A DNA stretch of 64,000 nucleotides from Pohlia nutans (GCA_022496805.1 CM040091.1:21318336-21382335); one strand, 5' to 3'; positions 34,908 through 47,164 are shown, counted from the stretch's first letter. Notes: generated from the letters alone by a model not told the origin. A program made the numbers and translations.

Positions 34908-35365
34908 AAGATAGAATTCAGTTTCCGGTTCGTTGCCTGTCTGAGGAGGCTGGAGCTACTTGAAGCAATTTACTATGTAATAGCGATGTGCTATGAGCAC
35001 CCATGCATATCATACATGATGAGCATACACGCATTGAACAATTGCACTAATGCAGAAGTCTCCACTTCTCTTGATGTGATGCGCATCGAACGAAATGTCT
35101 ACAAAGACACTGGATTTTGTGCAAGTTTGTCTAAAAATGTTGGAGAGGAAAAAAGGGCGCTTGGACAGGCTTTCCTGTGTTGGGAAAATATAGTGAAGTG
35201 TAAGAGATAATGAGAGTCATTTCATGAATCAAAAAATACACTCTCAAATGCTCGTTAGTCAAGAGTACCACTTGGCATTATGTTCAATAAATTTCTCAAA
35301 TGGGAGGTTCAGAAATAATAACCACATTCCATTGTAGCAATACCCTTGATGTCCTTTTAGTAATA
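34908..35365. other. Intergenic, no gene recognised
   Basis: Short plus-strand frame 34986-35210 without recognisable similarity. Confidence 0.4.
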
Positions 35366-35690
35366 GGGGTTGTCACACATCCTCAGAGAATGAATCTTCT
35401 ATGAAGAATGAGGAAAAAGAGGAGCCATTAGGACAGCTTCTCCATGGAGAAAGTGTGACACCCTTTTCGTGGTTTGTGGAGATTGAGAATGGAGAATAGA
35501 GGTTGTTAGTTGGTCACTCATCCTCCGAGCATGGGCCATTCTCCATTCTTCACGCCCATTCTTCACCCTTGGAGGAGAAGAATGAAATTTCTCAATCTTC
35601 AGAAAATGTGACCTCCACCATTCAAAGAGAGCGTGCCACATCCTTATTCTCTAAAGATTGAGAATGGAGTGGAAGATGTGTGACAACCCC
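35366..35690. mobile_element. MITE with GGGGTTGTCACACATC ends
   Basis: Inverted ends GGGGTTGTCACACATC and GATGTGTGACAACCCC between TA (or TAA-like) flanks. The interior is purine/pyrimidine-skewed with repeated GAGAATGGAG motifs. Confidence 0.7.
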
Positions 35691-36785
35691 TAATAAAGAG
35701 AATGTTGGCACGGAGACCATCATGAACAAAGAGTCTGTCCAGTGTGGTTAGATAGGTGTCTCTCGCGTCACCTATGATGCGCATCTCTCTATGTCCACAC
35801 AATCCTAACATTTTTCCAAGCACAATATCACAGGCACATTTCCTTGGATGATGGAATGGGACTCCAAAACATTGAATTGTGCTCGTGGACGACCATCAGT
35901 AGTATTTTTGGAGCGGGTGGTGAGATTTTATTAGTCTTTTGATAGTTGAGTTAACCAAATCACAATAAGTGATCTGACCCCAGAATATAAGGAAACTAGA
36001 GTTTATGTCCTCTTTGAGTGTAACCGAAATCAAAGCAAATAGTGAACCCAACACCTTCCAACTTCAATTTTAGATATGAGTTTTGCAACTCAGTCCAAGT
36101 TGTCAGAGCCACCTAATCTCAAATTGGATGTGGGCTCTTATTTGTAATTGAATTACAAAATATTTTTGAATTTCAAGTTTCAAATTTTATACAAAATATT
36201 GGTGATAGCAATAGCAGATCCAGCGGTATAGGGAGAATCTAAAATTTATAATGTACAAATTTTATTCATACATCAAGTTCAAAATATCCCTTAGTTGCAT
36301 TTTTGCAAAACTACTAAATTTGGAGAGGGTTAAGAACGTTTCATAACATTCAGTAAAATGTGTGACTACTGCCTTCTTCCAACATAATGATGTGAAATAT
36401 TTCACATCATTTCATCCCCCAATGAAATGATGTGAAATATTCTACATCACATAAGTAGCTATGGGGGCAAGTGGCATTAAATATGAGCAATTAACCATGG
36501 TGAATAATAATTGAAAGCACTCACTCAATCACAATTCAACAGTGGCATGTAATTGTTTATTTGATTCAATAGCCCATTCAAATGTAGATCACTCGTCACT
36601 CCACTATAAAGGTGGATGAAACTAAAGGGCAACCTTTTTAAAGGCTACTAAATTTCTGTAGGGGTTAATGTGAAGAATCTATTTACACTTTCATGTGCAC
36701 GAAGGAGGGAAGATGCACTTCAATCAACATGAAAATGAAGATTTAATTTACATCAAAGCTTGCTTTAATTCTGTAAAGCAGTTGA
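35691..36785. other. Intergenic, no gene recognised
   Basis: 36335-36580 is a diverged relative of 12940-13180, including the palindrome ATGATGTGAAATATTTCACA. Otherwise no recognisable content. Confidence 0.45.
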
Positions 36786-37096
36786 ATCCCTGAAGGACTA
36801 AGGATTCCTGATTTTTAAAAGGCGAGTTGAATCAATCATATTGTGAAAAATAGAATTTAAATTTCATGTCATTGGAAATAGTGAAGAAAATTACATGTGT
36901 TGGTCCAAAAAACATATTTTCTCTATCCCATAAAAAGACTGTGAAAACTACTTTACAACATAGTAGTTTTAATAGTCTTTTTATGAGACAAAAAGAGCAT
37001 AAATTTGAACAAAAGAAGTTCACATAGAATTTACTCAAAATCACTAAAAAAATAAATAACATGAGGTTTAACTTAAACTTCTTTATCCTTTAGAGG
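36786..37096. mobile_element. piggyBac-like MITE family 1 (copy f) with a nested hairpin
   Basis: Starts TCCCTGAAGGACTAAGGATT and ends before TTAA at 37097-37100. The left flank is TTGA. Near 36916-37000 is an inserted hairpin (CATAAAAAGACT and AGTCTTTTTATG arms), absent from the other copies. Confidence 0.65.
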
Positions 37097-37100
37097 TTAA

Positions 37101-37423
37101 CCCTAAACGAACTCAAAAAGCCCCTCGGGCTTCTTTGTAAGAAAATCTCGAGCATAACAATTGCTTTGTTCAACCAAGTTCAACTCGAAGGGGATCAAAC
37201 TGTAGCTGCAAGGAGAGTTGAGGCCGTGGGCTCAATTGCCGTATGAATTCAAGAGAATCGCGCCTATGGGAGGAGAAAATTTTGCGAAGAGAATCTCAAA
37301 CCCTCTACCAGTTGAAGGATTTGAGAGCGAACTCAAATTTCAAGAACTAGGACGGGCAAGTTGTTCCAAGCTCTAGCAATGGAGATGTTCCAAGTTTAGG
37401 TGCGCAAATTTTCGAGGACAAGG
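37101..37423. other. Intergenic, no gene recognised
   Basis: Unique sequence with many Leu/Glu-like codons in places but no continuous recognisable frame. Confidence 0.3.
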
Positions 37424-37531
37424 CACTAGTAGAAAAGGTAGCACTACCGAGAGAAATGCCCAGGTAAGTAATGCCCAATTCCACACATGCATAATAATTT
37501 TGCTTGGACATCGCCACCTTTTCTACTAGTG
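37424..37531. mobile_element. CACTAGTAG-ended MITE, uninterrupted copy
   Basis: 108 bp, CACTAGTAGAAAAGGTAG to CCACCTTTTCTACTAGTG. It is the empty-site counterpart of 2082-2407. Confidence 0.75.
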
Positions 37532-37836
37532 AAGGGGCAAGGAATTAAGTATTGATCAGGGGAGATTTTTTTTTTTTTTTAATTATAATTCCTTAGGGCT
37601 GCCCATGCCCATTAGTCCATTAAGAGTTCACTTACTCATTTAGTCATTCCTGTTCAAAGCATGTGCTGCTGCTGTTTCAGTTGACAACCTTGCCTGCTCA
37701 GCATTCCCCAGTTGCACTAAACATGACAAACATTTGCACGGCCTTTATGACCATGCAAAAATTTCCAAAAATTTCCAAAAATCCGTCATCGGATGACACA
37801 ATGACAGGGACGAACGATGTTACAGTCCATCTACTG

Positions 37837-37972
37837 CAGTGATCCCAGAACCACTTTATGACATTTAGAACATGATGCGACCTCCCACATAAATGGTATC
37901 TGCTTTTGCTACCTAGTGCATACAATACTTACGATACCTCTATAATATCCGGCAATACCCTTGATATATTAA
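37837..37972. mobile_element. hAT-like MITE, left half
   Basis: Matches the left part of the complete copy at 25363 up to its internal TTAA (37969-37972), where a piggyBac-like element begins. Preceded by ATCTACTG (37829-37836), the likely 8-bp target duplication. The complementary right half is 21.6 kb away at 59604-59781. Confidence 0.85.
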
Positions 37973-38512
37973 CCCCTAAGTGACGGATCAACCATTTTAT
38001 GGTCTCTGCCCTTTTTTATGGGCTGCCCGAAATAGAAAAAACTTTTTTATAGAAAATAAAAAATATTTTTAAATAGGTAATCAAATCTACTTTCCAACCC
38101 AATTTGAATCATGTCAATCCGAGTTAAACTCCACTCGGGAGAAATTTTCAAAGAAACACACTTCTACATTGTCTAGTGTTAGAAAACTTACTATTTGGCG
38201 AAAGTAATGATGTTCTCTCCGTTGAAAAATTTTCAATTTTAGATTTTAGAATAGAATGTCTAGTTTTAACAAATCATACAAAATTTCAAATTCTAAAAAT
38301 AAAATTTGTGATTCTGATAAATATTTGAAGTTAAATGCTTCTAAATTCATTATGAGATGATAAAAAGCTATTTTTTGATATTTGACCGTATGAAAAATTA
38401 CTAAACATCAAGCTCCTCATTTTCTCTTTTGGACCAAACTTCATCAAAGTTGAAGAAGTAATTTTTTATAACACATTTATGTTTTGCCCTTACCCCCTCC
38501 GTCATTTAGGGG
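37973..38512. mobile_element. piggyBac-like element family 4 (540 bp)
   Basis: TTAA at 37969-37972 and 38513-38516. Starts CCCCTAAGTGACGG and ends CCGTCATTTAGGGG. It is inserted into the TTAA of the hAT-like MITE. Its right-hand TTAA is shared with the next element. Confidence 0.8.
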
Positions 38513-38516
38513 TTAA

Positions 38517-38867
38517 TCCTTAAACGTCAAGAGGGCCTGAATGAGGCAGCCCGGAAGGAATCTAATTTTTTTTGGGAAAATAAAAAAATAAAATGGCAAA
38601 AACGGCTCTGCAGTGCACTGCTGGTTAGCACTGTAGCACTGCTGAACTTCAGCTGTCCCAACCTCAAAACTTGTTCAATTTGATAACTTTGATTGCTTAC
38701 CAACGATTCCACAATCTCTCAAATGAAGCGAAAATTTGGAATCTAGATCGCTTTTTCAGTAGCTTTCCAACGTAACAAGTCTCGCTTGATTTGGTTGAGA
38801 AATGAAACTTTTTTCTCCAATTATTCCTTTATACCAAGCCCGTGGGGCTTGCTTTGACGTTTAAGGG
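38517..38867. mobile_element. piggyBac-like element family 5, left copy of a flanking pair
   Basis: TTAA at 38513-38516 and 38868-38871. Starts TCCTTAAACGTCAAG and ends TTTGACGTTTAAGGG. The direct copy at 59244-59599 is similar over its whole length (by eye in the low-to-mid 90s per cent). The pair brackets a 20.4-kb segment. Confidence 0.8.
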
Positions 38868-39584
38868 TTAAAAGAATAGATTGCAATTGAAAGGAGTGTT
38901 CCAAAGACAAGGCGTGAAGAAAGGTCAGGTTTAGGAGTTGTTGTTTAACTCTCCACTCGAATAGAGTCCTAAACGTGCTACCTGTATAAGCCTCGTTGAT
39001 GATTAGTATAAATGGTAAGGGTTTCCCTTACCTCTTGATTTTTTCTCATAAGAAACAAGACATGGTATCCAAGAATGGCTAAGGCGATCCCTTTGTTATA
39101 GTTATTGACTTCCATCATTCCTCTCTTTGGTGGATGCTGAAGAACCATCATTTAACCCCTAAAGACCAAGTGTCCTAACTAGGATATTTCCATGTTCTCG
39201 AAGATTTCCATTGTGTCAATTTTTATTTTTGTTTTCTTGAAATAAATCATGTGAATTTGGTATATCAATACAAAAATGGGGATCTAATTATTTTTTATTC
39301 CGAATTTTTAAGTGAGAAAAGGGGATTTCTTGGGAGAATGGGCAGTGCAGAATTGCCCCTAAAATGCCTGCACTGGACTTCATTTGCAACTGGGTCACAG
39401 GGAGGCAACGACAACTCTATCTGCCACCTTAGGTTTCTTTGCATTACCACGCAAACATGGATGCCTGATCCCAACATGTGCAGGAAATAAGTAACTATGT
39501 AGATATTAGCCACATGCAGTCATGAAGACCCGAATTCATCAGGTACGCCAAAATGTGCAAGTCCCAAACTAATTCTAATAAGGC

Positions 39585-39770
39585 TACAATACAAGGAGAA
39601 GGCATTGCTTTTCACTCCTGTGAGTCAAACGGCGCCACGTTGCACTCACCAATTTTTTCGTTGGATTTGGTGAGTGTGATTTGTCATGTAGGACAAGCCT
39701 GTACAATGACAAGCGACAATGAACAGGATCCTCCGGAGTGAGAAACGACGCCTCTGCTTGTAGTGCTATC
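39585..39770. mobile_element. CACTA-like MITE with CACTACAAGGAGAAGGC ends (copy 1)
   Basis: Shares most of its sequence with 40059-40238, which has better preserved ends CACTACAAGGAGAAGGCGTC and CCTCTGCTTGTAGTG. The two copies are about 470 bp apart in the same orientation. Confidence 0.55.
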
Positions 39771-40058
39771 TCTACACGTCATATTTTGTGGCAGCAGGGG
39801 CTTACGTACGCACGGCCCCTACCCAACTCAATACTACACTGGAGTTATCTTCCTGGCAGATTTTGGCACTGAAATGCTGTTGATTTTCTGTAAAGTATCA
39901 GTACTACAAATTTGCTATCACAGTATGAGATATCAGTGCCACTGCATGAACCTCAGGAGCCTCCAATTACATGGATGATGTCACTACCACAAAATATGCA
40001 CATATTGCAAGGTCCTGAGATAATTTGGATCTAATTGAACTGGACTGCTGGAGGCAAC

Positions 40059-40238
40059 ACTACAAGGAGAAGGCGTCGCTTTACACTCCTGTGAGTCAAA
40101 CGGCGCCACTTCGCACTTACAGATTTTTTGGTTGGACTTGGTGAGTGCAATTTATCCTCAGGACAAGCATGTACAGTGAAAAGCGACAATGAACAGGATC
40201 CTCGAGAGTGAGAAACGACCCCTCTGCTTGTAGTGCCA
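40059..40238. mobile_element. CACTA-like MITE with CACTACAAGGAGAAGGC ends (copy 2)
   Basis: Inverted ends CACTACAAG and CTTGTAGTG. Internal GTGAGTCAAACGGCGCCAC is shared with copy 1. No transposase. Superfamily inferred from CACTA ends only. Confidence 0.6.
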
Positions 40239-41490
40239 ATTTGGGTTGAATGTTGCATCAGCCTGCAAGTGATAATGCCATTGCACATTCTGCAGGTGAC
40301 GGAATGTCCTTGAAGTTGGCATGGAGAGAGCCAGAGGCCACGTAATTTGTTTATCCCATACGCATTGCAGTTCCTATTTACACTGGGAGTGTATAATTCC
40401 CAGCACACTCTACATTAAAAATCACACAGTCGGGTGCTCAGCACAGAGCGAACTATTCTTTCGCCTTTTACTAAAGAATACCGTGCGCTGGGCACACTCA
40501 CCGACATATCCCTTTTTTTGGACTGTCCCTCAAGGGGCCCATCAATGTGAAAAAGTAAACTGGAGTGATTCAACTCTCCTTAGAGCATTCCCACCCATGC
40601 ACGCTAGGACTAACCCTCTCAAATTATTCATCTACATGTGAAGGGCCCTTGCACTCACACTCCCCCACCCTTGCAGGCCCTTCACGTATCAAAAGTGCGC
40701 ATCAAATAGTCAATGGACCAATCACAAGTAGAATGAGAAGAATAATCATCGAATAGTCAACTCAATAGTGATTTCAAGGCCCAATTTCTAACACGCTAGA
40801 ATCCAGAGTTAAGAAGCATTTTGAAAGGCCCCTTGAAACTTCTCATCCACTTCTTGAGGTCAGAGACCCTCTGAGGCCATGGGTGGCCATGCTCTTAGCA
40901 TCCACATCTCAACAACGACATTCCATAAGATGAAGATAGTATCCTCAGTATAATCAACAATGAGGAGGATTCTATACAAAAGTTGTGAAACGGATTCAAC
41001 TTATCCAAAGTACAAGCTGTCAACAAAACGAAAATCATTCAAAACTCAGAAGGGTATACTTGTGATTTTCACAACCCTCTACAGCTTTCCAGCAGATGAA
41101 GGGAGTTATCATCTTCAGTGCAATCGATACTCTGCACAAGTAACAACGAAGAGGATTCCATACAAATGCCGTGAAAATGCATTCAACGTACATGGAAGCT
41201 CTCAACAGATTGAAAATCATCAGAAGGATATGCTTGTGATTGACGCAACTCTCTACAGCTGTCACTAGTAGAAACTGTGTCGTTTTTCACTTATGACACA
41301 TGGAACCGGGCCAGGCACACGGGTTGTGTCAATGTTGATGAGTAGTTTTGATCACAGAAGACAGAAATATAGGTATAATAGTTCCATATTGCTCACTGTT
41401 CTCACAAAATGGGGAATGAAAAACGACATATCTGCTACAAGTGTGTCAATATGTACAAAATGGGAGGAGGCTAGGCTAGACAAAAATGCA

Positions 41491-44400
41491 TCAAAAAGGC
41501 ATTTCTCCACGGCACTTCTCTGCCCAGAACTTGCCCTGAGGGAAGCCCTGGGGAGGATGAAGAGCCAGCCAAACGCAAGTCATGGCGCCTTCTTCGACGG
41601 TGTGGCCTTTGCCGCCGGTCATTCCGGTGCCTGTGTAGCCAGGAGCGAAGCTGTTCACGTACACTTGGGGCTCACTTTTGGAGCTCATTTCACGAGCCAA
41701 AACGCTCATGTACCCATTCACCGCCATTTTGGAGATGCAGTAGCTGGGTGACCATCCTCTGTTGGGCCATCCTCCTGGTCCCTTGCCCGTCTTCAACTCT
41801 CCCAAAAATGACTCCACAAACTCATCCACCTTCTCCTCTGTCAGTTTCTCTCGGTTTGCAAACTCCTCACGGTAATGGTTCCCTAGTGACTGCCAATCAC
41901 ACAATCAAGAATGAATTTATCCCCCAAGGATTCATGGTTTTAAAATGACAAACTCTATTGATTATATTGTGAAAAATATAGACCAAAATTTTTTCTACTG
42001 GAATTAGTGAAGAACACTGCACGTTACGGTCAAAAGGCTGAACAAATAAAGTCCACATAGGGACTACTCAAAACTGCTTCCAAAAAACATGAGACTCAAT
42101 CTTGGTCCTTTAGGGGCTAAAATGCAGAATTGTATCTTCGTCGTCATTCATATTGTTGCCAGACCAATCCATGCTCAAATCCCATTCGTATGATTTATAC
42201 TTCAAATGTGAGTCCTGTCCACTTAACGGAGCAGACAATGAGAGTGACAAAAAAAACTACATACTACGATTAAAGATAGACCATTTTCCAAGTATTGAGA
42301 CTACTATTTTTTTAACGTAAAAGAGAGTTAAGTGGAAAAAATGCCAAAAAAATAGAACAGTTATTTCCGGGAGTATTGAAATTCCATTGTTCTCGTGCTA
42401 TGTAGGTCCAAATCTGTGAAACTACCAAGAAAGGGTGTCATAGCAGAAGAAGGAAATCTCAGAATCGCAAAGGAGCTAGAACTTCGGGGAAAGAAAAATG
42501 CACACAAACCTACAAACAATACTAGGATCATACATTGTTAGGAACATTGCCATCATCTGGCGGGGTGAGCCAAACAAACAAAGCACCTGCCGTAATGTAT
42601 AGATTAGCAGAGCTTATAAGCTCAGATTATAAACCTTTAAAAATTTCTTAGTCAAAAACATTAGCGAAACGAAGGTTAACAGAGACGGGGTAAGAAAGAT
42701 AGAAAGAAAGAAAGAAAGAAAGAAAGCATACTTTCAGTTGGCCCAACCCAGAAGAAACCATGACGACGCGGGCTCCGGGTCGAAGAACCGGAAGAAGTGC
42801 TTTTGTCACATTCTTGACACCGTAGTAATTTGTCTGTAACGTTACGGTTGCTGTCTCTAAGGTCTCGTTGTTGTTCAAAACCCCAGCATTGTTTACCTGC
42901 ACCAAAAACGCCACCACTCTCATCGCCTAGTTCACAATCGGCATCACTAATTAACGTAGAGGATACTAAAACCATTAGGAACCTAACAACATCTCATCTC
43001 TAGCAATACACTCGGTTGGCATTCAATCACCAAATGATGTAAGCATGACTTGGGCTGAATTGGTTGATGACCATTAAATCTTTGAATGGAAATAGAGTTG
43101 TTTACTATCACTTTTAACAATTGTCTCAGTAGTAGAACATGGTGTCGTTTTCACCACATAAAGCAGTGGAAGGACACCACAATTAGCTAAAACGAGACTT
43201 TTTTCAGTGGTGTTGGTCACATCAGGATTAAATTTCTTCGACTTTTCCCCATTTCAATGAGTGAAATGCAACGAGGTTTCTAGTAGTGTCTAGATCTCGG
43301 CAGAGGAGAGTAGTTTTGTTTCAATGGCCCTTTGTCCGGTGGGCACTGGGTCATTAACATTACGGCATTAACATTACGAATAGACATTTCATTCACGCCG
43401 GCCTTGATAAAAGGCTGGAGTTTCTATCTATCTAGTGTCTAGAACCTCCTACTGTGAAATGATTGCATAAGAAATCATCATACATAGTGAAAACCTAATT
43501 TGATATCAAAACCTAATTTGATATCAAGAGAGCTTGGCTCTTGTAACACCCACTCGATTGAGTGACCTCCACTTCTACATATTGGTTAGCTCAAGAGGCC
43601 CAAATATATACATATCGTTTCTTTCTTTTTTTCAGCACTTTTGAATGAGTCGTACGAGCACTTTCTTTTGTTCAATTTCATTTACTTGTCTTCCTACATA
43701 TGCAATGTTCTTTTACTAATTCTGGTGATATAAAATCTGCATTATATTTTTCATTTCGATGCCGTGAAAAGTTGACCAACAAATACGACGTTTCTTTACT
43801 ATTTCTGGTGATATAAAATTTGCATTATATTGTTCACAAAGTGGATCATTTCAAGAGTATCCTGTACCGTGACTGAAATTGATACAAGCAAGCGATTGAC
43901 AGTAAACCAAAAGAGAGGAGAAACCCTAGTTACCAAAAGATCGACTCCGCCATAGGTGTCCTGGAGCCACTTGGAGAAGGCAAGGGCGGAGTCTTCACTG
44001 CAAACATCCAGAGGGTGAAACGCAATCGTGTTGCGCAACCCTAACTCTGTTCTCAAAGCTTCCACCGCCTGTGTTCCTCGCGTCGTGTCCCGCGCCGTCA
44101 TCACGGTGGTGAAGCCATTTCTTGCCAGCTGCTTTGAAATCTCGTAACCCAGGCCTTTATTCGACCCTGTCACCACTGCCACCGTGTTCGCTGACCACCA
44201 CCTACACAGTCAATCCACTCCTGTTTCAAGTTGGCACTATAACACCAGCCAAGTATACTTCAAAACAGAGGTTAAAAGCAGTTGGCACTATAACACCCAA
44301 GTATAGTTCAAATGAGAGGTTAGAAGCAGAGCAAAACGGAAGCAACATGGAGGACTTTTCGCTTCACTCTCATAACTCTGAAAGATTTCTTGCCTCAAAT

Positions 44401-45115
44401 CTGAACATGGTCGATTCTGTAATCTGCACTTTGAAAATTATCACAAGACTGACGCACCAAGAAATACTGTCAACAAGACCTAACTAAAATTATAATTACC
44501 TACATCGGGATGCTCCGAAAAGACCCAGTTGTTGATAGACAAGTTCTTATCGATAGACTGAAGTTCTTGTTGATAGACTGTTCAATAAGACCATATTGAA
44601 AAGACCCAAGTTCTTATTGATAGACTGTTCAACATGTTCAGATGCATCGTATCTGGAAGCTTTTCTTACAAGCTTCAAAGAAAGAATGAAATTCTAATTT
44701 CTATCTGTTACAAGTGCTTTTACACCTCGTTTCAACACTAATTGTTACCCTTACCCAAAGAGTCTTGCCTCGAACGTAATCTGAACATGCACCAGTAGAA
44801 ACCCCGCGCGCTTATACTAGAGAAAAGCTGACCCGCATGACAAGAAAAAACCCACATGATAACTAGATTAGTTGTGGGTCTTTTTGGCATGCTTCTGTAG
44901 TCTATGCGAGCGGTGATTCTACTAAAGATGAGAGCCAAAAATTCATAAGGTGTCCAAAAAATACATGCTTCTGCAATTGGTTTCCTACAGTGCTCAGGTG
45001 GCTTAGTTCTTGGACGTTTTAAGGTGTAGTGTACATACCTGACAAGGATTTCTAAATGCAAAATGAAGTTCTAGATTGAACTGCGCTCTCACCTCATTTC
45101 AGCAGCACCGGCCAT
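41491..45115 (-). CDS. Short-chain dehydrogenase, carbonyl/salutaridine-reductase-like (4 exons, 284 aa)
   Basis: Exons on the minus strand are 45115-45093, 44201-43934, 42896-42732 and 41889-41491. All introns are GT-AG, phases close, and the total is 855 nt. It is an NADPH-dependent classical SDR of the animal CBR1 / plant salutaridine or menthone reductase group, substrate unknown, probably cytosolic. Visible features are the cofactor motif TGSNKGLG (19-26), VNNAGVL (98-104) with a leucine-rich stretch before it, catalytic Ser in VMVSSG (145-146), and YCISK (Tyr202, Lys206), with the long insertion before the active-site tyrosine typical of this group. NSFAPGYTGTGMTG follows. The tiny first exon (MAGAAEM) was chosen because it alone supplies an ATG, a GT donor and the right phase. 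Intron 3 starts directly with a (TTTC)n tract and contains a family 1 MITE. Confidence 0.9.
41917..42116. mobile_element. piggyBac-like MITE family 1 (copy h), in dehydrogenase intron 3
   Basis: Matches family 1 (GGATTCATGGTTTTAAAATG to TTGGTCCTTTAGGGG) with degenerate flanks (TTAT and CTAA). Confidence 0.65.
42701..42726. repeat. (GAAA)n microsatellite beside a splice donor
   Basis: Read on the gene strand this is (TTTC)n starting five bases after the exon 3 donor of the dehydrogenase. Confidence 0.95.
43295..43432 (+). mobile_element. Truncated retroposon sharing the LINE 3' tail
   Basis: 138 bp matching the LINE 3' end (GAGGAGAGTAGTTTTGT, CTTTGTCCGGTGGGC, ATTCACGCCGGCC) and ending TTTCTATCTATC. 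It is flanked by an 11-bp duplication TAGTGTCTAGA (43284-43294 and 43433-43443). It lies in dehydrogenase intron 2, inside the end of a CACTA-like MITE. Confidence 0.8.
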
Positions 45116-46678
45116 TGCACGAGCTTCGTCGACATGCAGCCACAATGTAGTGTAGGAATTGGAGAGAGTATTGTTGAGGAGGAAAGCAGTAACATCTGCA
45201 TCATTCGGCAGGATTGGGATCTAAATAAATAAGGAAACGTTGCTTGAGAGACGAGTGTATTGAAGTTTGCATGGATACTTGTGTAGCAGTACGTCTTTCA
45301 GGGAAGCACCCATTGAAAGCCATTTGATGAGACTCGTCATTCTTTAGTACTCCAACTTTACTTTAGTAAAGAATTTGAGACGCACGCACCAACAAACGGT
45401 GCATTTGAGGTGTTTTGAGTCAAAGTTGTGCATTTGAGGTGTTTGGGTCAAAGTTGTAAACTTTGTGTCAAGAAAAATGGAGGTATTTCTGTCATGTAAG
45501 CATGCGTCAATTGAGGTCACCCAAGGATTCAAGAAAGGATTTGAGGCAATACTTTTTGTCATGTAAGATTCAAGAAAGGATTCTAGGCAATACTTTTGTC
45601 ATGTAAGATTCAAGAAAGGATTCGAGGCAACTTTGGGCTTGTCCCATAAAAATCTATTATACAATATAGGACGGTTTGACTTACTCGACCGTTCCGTGCT
45701 GGAATCCGGCGAGGAGACAAACCTAGCTGCGGGCGCTCCGCTAGGGTTTCTGGACGCTGTTGTTGTTCACGGCCGCCGCTCGTGGTCTTCTCGCGCGCCG
45801 TGCTCGAGTTTTCGAGCTCCGGGCATCCCTGCTAGGGTTTCATTCGCCGGGGTTTCTGCGTTCTGTGCTTCAAACTCCCAGCTTCAGACGGTGTTTTTGC
45901 GTACTGTGAGGGAGTGCTAAGGATTCATACCGTGTTCAAGGATTTGAGGCTGACTCAAATACATGACCTGTAAGTAGTCCCAGTCCCCTTCCGCATGCAA
46001 GGCATTAATGTACTGTCTCGGCAGATTGCTTATTGGGGTTTCTGAGAATTTTTACAGGTGCCTGTAACTACAGAATCACTATTTTCAACCTTCTTTCATG
46101 TTATAGCTTAGTGCGCAATTACTTAGTACCCTTGAAGGATCGAATGAATAAGCTTCAAAGACTCTTGCATTAGCGCAAAAATGTTACGTGGTTTCAGTTT
46201 CATTTTTTTGGTTTCTACAAAAAAAAGGTTGAGTCATTCTTTGACATATTTTGAGCTACTGTACTGAATATATTGATGATGTGAATATATTGATGCTGTG
46301 CAAACGATGTGAGGAGCTTACAATGTTGCGCCTTTGGTCACGGCGCTTCTGTATTGGGGACGAATTTGCACATGCTGGTGAGTGTACCTTCTTCTCTTGG
46401 GAGCAAGGCATTCTCTTCTTACCCATAGCCTTCTAAACTGGCTGAGATTTTAGACCTAAGTTAGCATAGAACAATTCAACATCTGTAGTGTAAAACGACT
46501 TTGCTTTGATGCGCACAGAAACAAGGGTTTCTGGGAGAATCCATCAATCCGCCTTTGGAATTTTAGGTTTTTAGGGCTTTGTGTTTCAAAACGGTTTTTA
46601 GGGTTTTGGGAAGGGTTTGCTCACTGCTGTGGCTTTAGGGTTTTCAGAGTTGAGGAAAGAAATTAAACCAAGGACACG
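45116..46678. other. Region between the dehydrogenase and the PET100 fragment
   Basis: 45500-45632 holds three units of about 40 bp (GATTCAAGAAAGGATT, then GAGGCAA, TTTTGTCATGTAA). 45680-45920 is GC-rich with two GCTAGGGTTT motifs and looks like a plus-strand leader. The open frame there (45633-45920) has no recognisable product. More AGGGTTTT motifs precede 46679. Confidence 0.4.
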
Positions 46679-46798
46679 ATGTCGGCAGTGGGGAAGAAGG
46701 GGCTGTAGTTTAAATTTGGCACCTACATTGCCATACCGATTGTCATAATGTACGCTTTTGCAAACAACTTCGATAATTTAGAGAGAATCATCCGGAAC
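46679..46798 (+). pseudogene. PET100-like mitochondrial assembly factor, first exon with in-frame TAG
   Basis: ATG at 46679, then a frame reading MSAVGKKGL, TAG (46706-46708), FKFGTYIAIPIVIMYAFANN and DNLERIIRN up to a GTAAGA donor at 46799. The part after the stop resembles the short membrane-anchored plant PET100 (a cytochrome c oxidase assembly protein of about 70-80 aa), with a hydrophobic segment followed by an RN motif. The conserved tail expected in a second exon (a PPEGPRPP-like segment) was not found in the next 3 kb. A leader rich in AGGGTTTT precedes it. It may be a dead duplicate, or an unusual start downstream of the TAG. Identification rests on memory of a small family, hence moderate confidence. 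Confidence 0.45.
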
Positions 46799-46919
46799 GT
46801 AAGAGAATTCTCTCTTTTCGCTACTTTCTCTTTCAGTTTTCTACGGTTTGATGTAATTATGGCTGTTATATGAGGACCTTCTTCTTGCTGCGATTTGAAA
46901 ACTGAGTTTATGTTTTTAA

Positions 46920-47160
46920 CCCCTGAGGAATCAAGGAGCTCGAATTTGGCCTCTTGTTGTTTTTGTTTTTTGTTTTTTTTAAAGCAGTTTTCAGTAGGTC
47001 TTATGTAAGCTTCCTTTCGTTCAAGTTTCGTTTTGATTTTTGACTAACACGTGCATTGTTCTTCACTAATTCCAATGATATAAAATTTGTTCCCGTCTGA
47101 CTTATATATAATCTATTAAATTTGTCATTTTAAAACCATGAATCCTTGGTCCTTTAGGGG
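46920..47160. mobile_element. piggyBac-like MITE family 1 (copy j)
   Basis: TTAA at 46916-46919 and 47161-47164. Starts CCCCTGAGGAATCAAGG and ends TCCTTGGTCCTTTAGGGG. It would lie in the first intron of the PET100-like gene. Confidence 0.8.
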
Positions 47161-47164
47161 TTAA

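Larger units (their letters stand above)
38872..41490. other. Intergenic inside the 21-kb block, with repeats
   Basis: No gene recognised. 39585-39770 and 40056-40243 are direct copies of a roughly 188-bp CACTACAAGGAGAAGGC-ended MITE. 40950-41260 holds a diverged tandem duplication (landmarks GAGGATTC.ATACAAA and CTACAGCT). A TTAACCCCTAAAGACCAAG motif near 39152 looks like a lone family 1 end. Confidence 0.45.

Noticed and set aside
43590..43760. Another family 1 piggyBac-like copy
   Set aside because: The body resembles family 1 but neither CCC...GGG end nor TTAA is present, so it is at most a remnant.
45633..45920. 95-codon frame in a GC-rich stretch
   Set aside because: No recognisable domain. 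Composition and GCTAGGGTTT motifs look like an untranslated leader.
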